13,113 bases of DNA from JBGAPI01 sp044221335 (GTDB lineage Bacteria; Pseudomonadota; Gammaproteobacteria; Xanthomonadales; Ahniellaceae): assembly GCA_044221335.1 (NCBI GenBank), contig JBGAPI010000076.1:1-13113 (forward strand), read 5' to 3'. The position numbers were made by a program, and so were the translations under genes. Below, one piece after another: positions 7,543 through 13,113 of this stretch (position 1 is its first letter; every line of letters begins with the position of its first letter). The notes beneath the pieces were generated by a model. It was not told the DNA's origin. It saw only the letters and a list, made by a program, of their open reading frames with translations, and made no database searches.

Positions 7543-7593
7543 GATCGCGTTGCGATCGTCTCGGCCGGGTCCTCCGGGAGGATGGCGATCGCC
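7543..7593. repeat. Cluster of three short inverted repeats upstream of pyrG
   Basis: Three small perfect inverted repeats follow one another: GATCGC-GTT-GCGATC (7543-7557), TCCTC-CGG-GAGGA (7570-7582) and the palindrome GGCGATCGCC (7584-7593). They lie between the pilE terminator and the pyrG -10 element. A similar GATCGC-N3-GCGATC lies at 12746-12760. They may be operator sites or simply reflect high GC; no regulator is recognised. Confidence 0.35.
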
Positions 7594-7676
7594 GCGTACC
7601 TCCAGGTGGCCGCGGATTCGGCGGTGGCGTCAGGAATTTGACCCGACCCCGGCCATCGGCGGTCGGGCGCATACGC

Positions 7677-7682
7677 TACAAT
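7677..7682 (+). promoter_or_regulatory. Probable -10 element of the pyrG promoter
   Basis: TACAAT at 7677-7682 differs from the sigma-70 consensus TATAAT at one base and lies in an AT-richer patch 26 bases before the pyrG ATG. Transcription would start at about 7689, giving a leader of about 20 bases. No good -35 hexamer sits at 16-18 bases; a TTGACC at 7638-7643 is too far away (33-base spacer). Confidence 0.45.
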
Positions 7683-7708
7683 TCGGGTTTCCTCACGGGT
7701 GTTTTCCC

Positions 7709-9360
<1,652 letters not shown>

Positions 9361-9364
<4 letters not shown>

Positions 9365-10191
9365 AGTTGTGTGGTTTCGAGGTCGGGCTCGAGCGGCCGT
9401 TCTTCCTGATCGCCGGGCCCTGCGTGGTGGAGTCGCTGCAGCTGCAGATCGACACCGCCGGCAAGCTGAAGGAGATCACCGGTCGCCTCGGCATTCCGTT
9501 CATCTTCAAGTCGAGCTACGACAAGGCCAACCGTTCCTCGCACAAGAGCTACCGCGGCCCGGGAATGGAGGAGGGGCTGCGCGTGCTGGCCGAGGTCAAG
9601 CGACAGCTCGGGCTGCCGGTGCTGACCGACGTGCACGAGGACACGCCGATGGCCGAGGTCGCCGACGTCGTCGACGTGCTGCAGACGCCGGCCTTCCTGT
9701 GCCGGCAGACCAACTTCATCCAGCGCGTCGCCGCGGCCGGCAAGCCGGTCAACATCAAGAAGGGCCAGTTCCTGTCCCCGTGGGACATGCGCAACGTCAT
9801 CGACAAGGCGCGCGCCACCGGCAACGAGGCCCTGATGGCCTGCGAACGCGGCGCCAGCTTCGGCTACAACAACCTCGTCTCCGACATGCGCTCGCTGGTG
9901 GTGATGCGCGATACCGGCTGTCCGGTGGTCTTCGACGCCACCCACTCCGTGCAGTTGCCGGGCGGGCAGGGCGATCGTTCCGGCGGCCAGCGCGAATTCG
10001 TGCCGGCGCTGGCCCGCGCCGCCGTCGCGGTGGGCATCGCCGGGCTGTTCATGGAGACGCACCCGAATCCGGACGAGGCGCTGTCCGATGGCCCGAACGC
10101 CTGGCCGCTCGACCGGATGGAAGGACTGCTGACGACGCTGCTCGCGCTCGATCGCGCGGTCAAGGCGAACGGCGGCGGAGCGCTCGCATGA
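9361..10191 (+). CDS. kdsA: 2-dehydro-3-deoxyphosphooctonate aldolase (KDO-8-P synthase), metal-dependent class
   Basis: A 276-residue cytosolic enzyme joining phosphoenolpyruvate to arabinose 5-phosphate, giving KDO 8-phosphate for the inner core of lipopolysaccharide. Family motifs are LIAGPCVVES (16-25), FKSSYDKANRSS, LTDVHED, LCRQTN, NIKKGQF and FDATHSVQLPGG. It has the metal-site set Cys21, His195, Glu232 and Asp243. The spacings (174, 37 and 11) equal those of the Aquifex enzyme (Cys11, His185, Glu222, Asp233). It therefore belongs to the metal-dependent class and not to the E. coli type, which has Asn at the cysteine position. GAGG at 9350-9353, seven bases upstream, supports the start. 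It overlaps both pyrG and the next gene by four bases. Confidence 0.97.
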
Positions 10192-10640
10192 TCGGCACGG
10201 CCTGGCGCGGCGTGGCGGCCGTCGGCGTCCTGCTGGCCAGCGCGATGGCGCCGGACGTGTCGCGTGCCGACGCCGCAAAGCCGAATGCCGCCGACGAGGC
10301 GAAGGCGGCGGCGGCCGCCGCCGACGCGGCCGGGCTTCCGGACGAGCTGATCTTCCTCGCCCAGGCCGAGGCTGACGCGGTCATCGCCACCGGCAAGCCC
10401 GGCTGCAACAAGGGCAAGATGGTGCTGACCTACCAGCCGGAAACCGGATTCCTCGAGGACGGCGCCGTGTTCAAGACCGAAGAGATCGGCTTCGCGGTCG
10501 GTGAGGCCGCTCGCGCCGGTCAGATCTCCTGCCTGATCATCCAGGCTGCGGCCTACGATCGCGCGATGTTTCTCCGTCTGCGCAACGAGTACGCGGCACC
10601 GAACGGGGTCTCGCTGATCTGGATCCCGAAGACTCCCTGA
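10188..10640 (+). CDS. Exported protein of unknown function in the pyrG-kdsA-eno unit
   Basis: A 150-residue protein I cannot assign to a family. Residues 1-29 look like a Sec signal peptide: Arg7, a hydrophobic stretch at 9-21, and cleavage likely after Ala29 in ADA. A linker rich in Ala, Lys and Asp (30-49) follows. A compact domain from about 50 to 150 begins LPDELIFLAQAEADAVI and holds two cysteines, Cys73 (PGCNKGK) and Cys115 (ISCLII), which could form a disulfide in the periplasm. It ends with the hydrophobic strand GVSLIWIPKTP. GGAG at 10177-10180 lies seven bases before the ATG, and the start overlaps the kdsA stop, so it is very probably expressed with kdsA. Codon use matches the neighbours. 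It is a real gene by position, ribosome site and signal peptide; its role is unknown. Confidence 0.8.
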   Translation: MIGTAWRGVAAVGVLLASAMAPDVSRADAAKPNAADEAKAAAAAADAAGLPDELIFLAQAEADAVIATGKPGCNKGKMVLTYQPETGFLEDGAVFKTEEIGFAVGEAARAGQISCLIIQAAAYDRAMFLRLRNEYAAPNGVSLIWIPKTP

Positions 10641-10641
10641 T

Positions 10642-10659
10642 CGTCGGCGCGAACCGACG
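10642..10659 (+). other. Intercistronic hairpin before eno
   Basis: CGTCGG (10642-10647) and CCGACG (10654-10659) form a perfect six-base stem with a CGCGAA loop. It starts two bases after the stop of the unknown exported gene and ends 30 bases before eno. There is no T-run, so it is not a typical terminator. It could protect mRNA ends or mark a processing site between weakly and strongly expressed parts of the operon. Confidence 0.4.
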
Positions 10660-10689
10660 GCTGTCGAAAACCTGAAGAAAGGCGCTCCC

Positions 10690-11985
10690 ATGACTCGGAT
10701 CACCCACATCCACGCCCGCGAGATCCTCGATTCGCGCGGCAACCCGACGCTCGAAGCCGAGGTCGCGCTGGCCAGCGGCCACATGGGCCGTGCGGCGGTG
10801 CCGAGCGGCGCGTCGACCGGCACCCGCGAAGCGGTGGAACTGCGCGATGGCGACCGCAGTCGCTACAACGGCAAGGGCGTCCGCAAGGCGGTAGCGACGG
10901 TCAACACGGTGATCAACGAGGCGCTGTCGGGTTTCGATGCCGCCGACCAGCGCGGCGTCGACGACACCCTGATCGCGCTCGACGGCACCTCGAACAAGGC
11001 CCATCTCGGCGCCAATGCGGTGCTCGGCGTGTCGCTCGCCGCCGCGCATGCGGTTGCCGCCTCGAAGGGCCTGCCGCTGTGGGCCCACCTGGCCGGCAAC
11101 CGTCCGGTCAGCCTGCCGGTGCCGATGATGAACATCATCAACGGCGGCGCGCATGCCGACAACAACGTCGACGTGCAGGAGTTCATGGTGCTGCCGGTCG
11201 GCCTGCCGAGCTTCGCCGAGGCACTGCGTTGCGGCACCGAGATCTTCCACTCCCTGAAGGCCGTGCTGAAGGCCAAGGGGCTCGCGACCGCGGTCGGCGA
11301 CGAGGGCGGCTTCGCGCCCAACCTGCGCTCGAACGCCGAGGCGCTCGACACCATCCTCGAGGCGATCGCGAAGACCGGCTACAAGGCCGGCTCCGACGTC
11401 TACCTCGGTCTCGACGTGGCCAGTTCGGAATTCTTCAAGGACGGCCGCTACCAGCTGGAGGGCGAGCACCGCGTGCTGAGCCCGGCGCAGATGGTCGACC
11501 TGCTCGCGTCCTGGTGCGACCAGTACCCGATCATCACGATCGAGGACGGCATGGCGGAGAACGACTGGGACGGCTGGAAGCTGCTCACCGACCGCCTGCG
11601 CCAGCGCGTGCAACTGGTCGGCGACGACCTGTTCGTCACCAATCCGTCGATCTTCGCGGACGGCATCGCTCGCGGCATCGGCAACGCGATCCTGATCAAG
11701 GTCAACCAGGTCGGCACGCTGTCGGAGACGCTCGACGCGATCGCGCTGGCCGAGGCGCACCGCTACGCCGCCGTGGTCTCGCACCGCTCCGGCGAGACCG
11801 AGGACACCACCATCGCCGACCTCGCGGTCGCCACCAGCGCGACCCAGATCAAGACCGGCTCGCTGTGCCGCACCGATCGCGTCGCCAAGTACAACCAGCT
11901 GCTGCGGATCGAGGAGGACCTCGGCGAAGCGGCGAAGTACGCCGGCCGCGGCGCCTTCGTCAATCTGCCCGGCTTCGGCGGCTGA
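10690..11985 (+). CDS. eno: Enolase (phosphopyruvate hydratase)
   Basis: A 431-residue cytosolic glycolytic enzyme that interconverts 2-phosphoglycerate and phosphoenolpyruvate; it can also be part of the RNA degradosome in gammaproteobacteria. All expected motifs are present: REILDSRGNPT near the N-terminus, the substrate loop VPSGASTG, and NIINGGAHADNN. The catalytic acid/base pair is Glu205 (GDEGGFAP) and Lys337 in the family signature ILIKVNQVGTLSET. The magnesium ligands are Asp242, Glu285 and Asp312, and His365 (VSHRSGETEDT) and Lys388 are also present. Length is normal. AAAGG at 10678-10682, seven bases upstream, supports the start. It lies 49 bases after the unknown exported gene and 22 bases before ftsB. 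Confidence 0.98.
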   Translation: MTRITHIHAREILDSRGNPTLEAEVALASGHMGRAAVPSGASTGTREAVELRDGDRSRYNGKGVRKAVATVNTVINEALSGFDAADQRGVDDTLIALDGTSNKAHLGANAVLGVSLAAAHAVAASKGLPLWAHLAGNRPVSLPVPMMNIINGGAHADNNVDVQEFMVLPVGLPSFAEALRCGTEIFHSLKAVLKAKGLATAVGDEGGFAPNLRSNAEALDTILEAIAKTGYKAGSDVYLGLDVASSEFFKDGRYQLEGEHRVLSPAQMVDLLASWCDQYPIITIEDGMAENDWDGWKLLTDRLRQRVQLVGDDLFVTNPSIFADGIARGIGNAILIKVNQVGTLSETLDAIALAEAHRYAAVVSHRSGETEDTTIADLAVATSATQIKTGSLCRTDRVAKYNQLLRIEEDLGEAAKYAGRGAFVNLPGFGG

Positions 11986-12007
11986 GACGAGCGGACGCCG
12001 CGCCACG

Positions 12008-12307
12008 ATGTCGAAGCGCTACATCGTCTGGGTTGCCGTCGCCTTGCTGGTGGCGACGGCCTATCTGCAGATGAAGCTGTGGACCGCCAGCGGCGGCCTC
12101 GCGGACAGCCAGCGCTTGCGGCAGCGGGTCGAAGACCAGCGCCAGCAGAACGTCGACCTCAAGAAGCGCAACGAGGCGCTTGCCGCCGACGTCGAAGACC
12201 TGAAGCATGGCCGCGAGGCGGTCGAGGAACGCGCCCGCGGCGAACTCGGCATGATCAAGCCGGGCGAGACCTTCTACCAGGTCGTCGAGCCGCCGAAGAA
12301 GCAATAG
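12008..12307 (+). CDS. ftsB: Cell division protein FtsB
   Basis: A 99-residue bitopic inner-membrane protein. A short cytoplasmic N-terminus (MSKR) is followed by one membrane helix (about 5-21) and a coiled coil (about 30-72, rich in Q, R, E and L) in the periplasm. The tail GMIKPGETFYQVVE (about 80-93) is the FtsB signature. FtsB forms the FtsQLB complex that activates septal peptidoglycan synthesis by FtsWI. The eno-ftsB pairing is common in gammaproteobacteria and supports the call. The ribosome site is weak, so translation may depend on the upstream gene. The usual downstream ispD/ispF are missing; a convergent gene follows. Confidence 0.93.
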   Translation: MSKRYIVWVAVALLVATAYLQMKLWTASGGLADSQRLRQRVEDQRQQNVDLKKRNEALAADVEDLKHGREAVEERARGELGMIKPGETFYQVVEPPKKQ

Positions 12308-12357
12308 GACCGGCGCTCGATCGGACGTCCGCAGCGACCCGCGCGTGTCTCCTGTCG

Positions 12358-12376
12358 CCGGCCGTCCTGGGGCCGG
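12358..12376. terminator. Possible shared terminator hairpin between convergent genes
   Basis: CCGGCC (12358-12363) and GGCCGG (12371-12376) form a perfect six-base stem with a seven-base loop. It lies in the 72-base gap between the ends of ftsB and the convergent lipoprotein gene, the place where a two-way terminator is expected. Neither strand has a T-run after the stem, so confidence is low. Confidence 0.3.
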
Positions 12377-12379
12377 GTG

Positions 12380-12703
12380 CTACTTCGGCGGTGTTGCCGG
12401 GTCCGGCGACGAGATGAGGACGCCTGTCGGGACCGGGGAATCGGTCGCCGCCTCCGAGTAGCCGTAGCCCCAGCGACGCATGACGTCGTAGCGGCCGTCG
12501 AAGTCCGTGTCCATCAGCGCCCAGTTGCGGTCGCAGCAGCCGACATCGTGATATTCGTAGTCGACGCGACCGTCGTGGTTGCGATCGTAGTAGGTGACGA
12601 GGCCGGGCTCGCCCACTCCCGTGGATGATCTCGGTGCGCGCTGCGGCAGGGACGCACAGCCCGCCACGACCAGAGCGACAACGAGCGCCGGGCCTGTAAG
12701 CAT
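12380..12703 (-). CDS. Small lipoprotein with two calcium-type aspartate loops
   Basis: A 107-residue predicted lipoprotein. The N-terminus is hydrophobic and ends in the lipobox V-A-G-Cys16, so it should be lipidated and membrane anchored. After a linker come two loops of the EF-hand/dockerin kind: D40-x-N42-x-D44-G-x-x-D48 and D65-x-D67-x-D69-G-x-x-D73. Between them lies Cys56-Cys57 (VGCCDRN). This looks like a 25-residue unit repeated twice, and calcium binding is inferred. The C-terminal 25 residues are Pro/Ser/Thr-rich and unstructured. Start: the open frame runs further upstream to 12937, but the ATG at 12703 puts the lipobox in the right place, with GGAG at 12717-12714, ten bases upstream. 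I do not recognise a named family. It is convergent with ftsB. Confidence 0.75.
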   Translation of the reverse strand: MLTGPALVVALVVAGCASLPQRAPRSSTGVGEPGLVTYYDRNHDGRVDYEYHDVGCCDRNWALMDTDFDGRYDVMRRWGYGYSEAATDSPVPTGVLISSPDPATPPK

Positions 12704-13012
12704 GGCGGGGGGACTCCGGATCAACGTCGAAGGGCCACGACCATGGATCGCGCGGCGATCGCGGTCAAGCGTCGAACCTGGACGACCGGCGCGCCGCACC
12801 GACCGCGCGACGAGAAGTGCTCTTCCGGGCCGTGGCGTCGTTCCCGTGGCACGGCGTCGTTGCGACGCGCCGAGCACGAGGGTTTCCAGACGAGCCCGCC
12901 CCGAATCCGGCCCGATTCTGCCTGCAGACGCCGGCAATTCGGCCGCGCCGCGCCAGCCTCCTCCACGAACCTGCTCCCACGGTCACCCCCCGACCGCATC
13001 CCGGAGCCCGAC
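12704..13012. other. Intergenic region between two divergent exported-protein genes
   Basis: A 309-base gap without a supportable gene. An open plus-strand frame (12594-13016) overlaps the lipoprotein gene, has no ribosome site or motif and is rich in Arg and Pro, as expected for a frame shadow. The gap holds the inverted repeat GATCGC-GCG-GCGATC (12746-12760), a candidate promoter for the lipoprotein gene, and the ribosome site GGAG (13003-13006) for the next gene. I see no clear promoter for that gene. Confidence 0.5.
12740..12768 (-). promoter_or_regulatory. Candidate promoter of the lipoprotein gene
   Basis: On the minus strand TTGACC (12768-12763) lies 17 bases from CATGGT (12745-12740). 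The -35 fits sigma-70 well, but the -10 is poor (three of six). The GATCGC inverted repeat occupies most of the spacer, which would suit a repressor or activator site. Confidence 0.25.
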
Positions 13013-13113
13013 GTGAGCAAGAAAGCCCTGTTCCTGCTGTTGACCGTGAGCCTGATCCTGTCCGCCCAGACGCATGCCGCGTCGACCGTCACCTGCGAGG
13101 GCCTGAAGGACGA
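13013..13113 (+). CDS. Start of an exported protein, cut by window edge
   Basis: A GTG start at 13013 with GGAG at 13003-13006, six bases upstream, opens a frame that runs off the window after 33 complete codons. The product starts MSKKALFLLLTVSLILSA: two lysines, then a strongly hydrophobic stretch, then a THA-A cleavage site at about residue 22, a classic Sec signal peptide. The mature part starts ASTVTCEGLKD. The early V-T-C-E faintly recalls DUF3011-type proteins, which begin with a similar cysteine motif and are common in Xanthomonadales, but too little is visible for a family call. Confidence 0.65.
   Translation, partial: MSKKALFLLLTVSLILSAQTHAASTVTCEGLKD

Noticed and set aside
7638..7643. 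TTGACC as the -35 box of pyrG
   Set aside because: It is 33 bases from the TACAAT element, much too far for a sigma-70 promoter.
10537..12006. Minus-strand open frame of 489 codons opposite eno
   Set aside because: Antisense to a complete enolase; no recognisable domain.
12377..12628. Plus-strand open frame of 83 codons with Val/Ala-rich product
   Set aside because: Antisense to the lipoprotein gene, whose lipobox and paired Asp loops are much better evidence.
12594..13016. Plus-strand open frame of 140 codons in the divergent gap
   Set aside because: Rich in Arg/Pro/Ser, overlaps the lipoprotein gene on the other strand, no ribosome site, no family resemblance.

Overview
The window looks like chromosomal DNA from a high-GC gammaproteobacterium, most likely of the Xanthomonadales (Lysobacter/Luteimonas/Dokdonella-like). 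The evidence is the GC-rich third codon positions, the minor-pilin order fimT-pilV-pilW-pilX-pilY1-pilE, a pyrG-kdsA-(unknown)-eno-ftsB housekeeping block, and a KDO-8-P synthase of the cysteine/metal-dependent class. The genus is inferred; no rRNA or tRNA is present to fix it.

Layout. Bases 1-82 (minus strand) are the first 27 codons of a transposase resembling the IS1182 family, cut by the window edge. Bases 83-394 are the IS leader and the control region of the pilus operon. This region holds three copies of the nine-base word CCGTTCGTC (one forward, two reverse), which matches the Pseudomonas AlgR binding core. Bases 395-7423 are one tight plus-strand operon for the type IV pilus minor pilins and the tip adhesin: fimT, pilV, pilW, pilX, pilY1 and pilE. 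It is closed by a strong GC hairpin with a T-run (7450-7485). No pilY2 is seen between pilY1 and pilE.

From about 7677 a second plus-strand unit begins: a TACAAT -10 element, pyrG (CTP synthase), kdsA, a 150-residue exported protein of unknown function, eno, and ftsB. The pyrG/kdsA and kdsA/unknown junctions are 4-base ATGA overlaps, which suggests translational coupling. The link between pyrG and kdsA makes metabolic sense: CTP is the co-substrate that activates KDO for lipopolysaccharide synthesis. Enolase makes the phosphoenolpyruvate that KdsA consumes.

After ftsB the usual ispD/ispF genes are absent. A convergent minus-strand gene (12380-12703) encodes a small lipoprotein with two aspartate-rich calcium-type loops. 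A 309-base gap without a gene follows, and then the start of a second exported protein (13013 onward, plus strand) that runs off the window.

Nothing here is clearly a new defence or mobile system. The points most worth a second look are the AlgR-like box cluster next to the IS, a Gln-to-His change in the glutamine pocket of PyrG (residue 383), an incomplete GRxR DNA-binding motif in FimT, the calcium-loop lipoprotein, and the broken ftsB-ispDF synteny.
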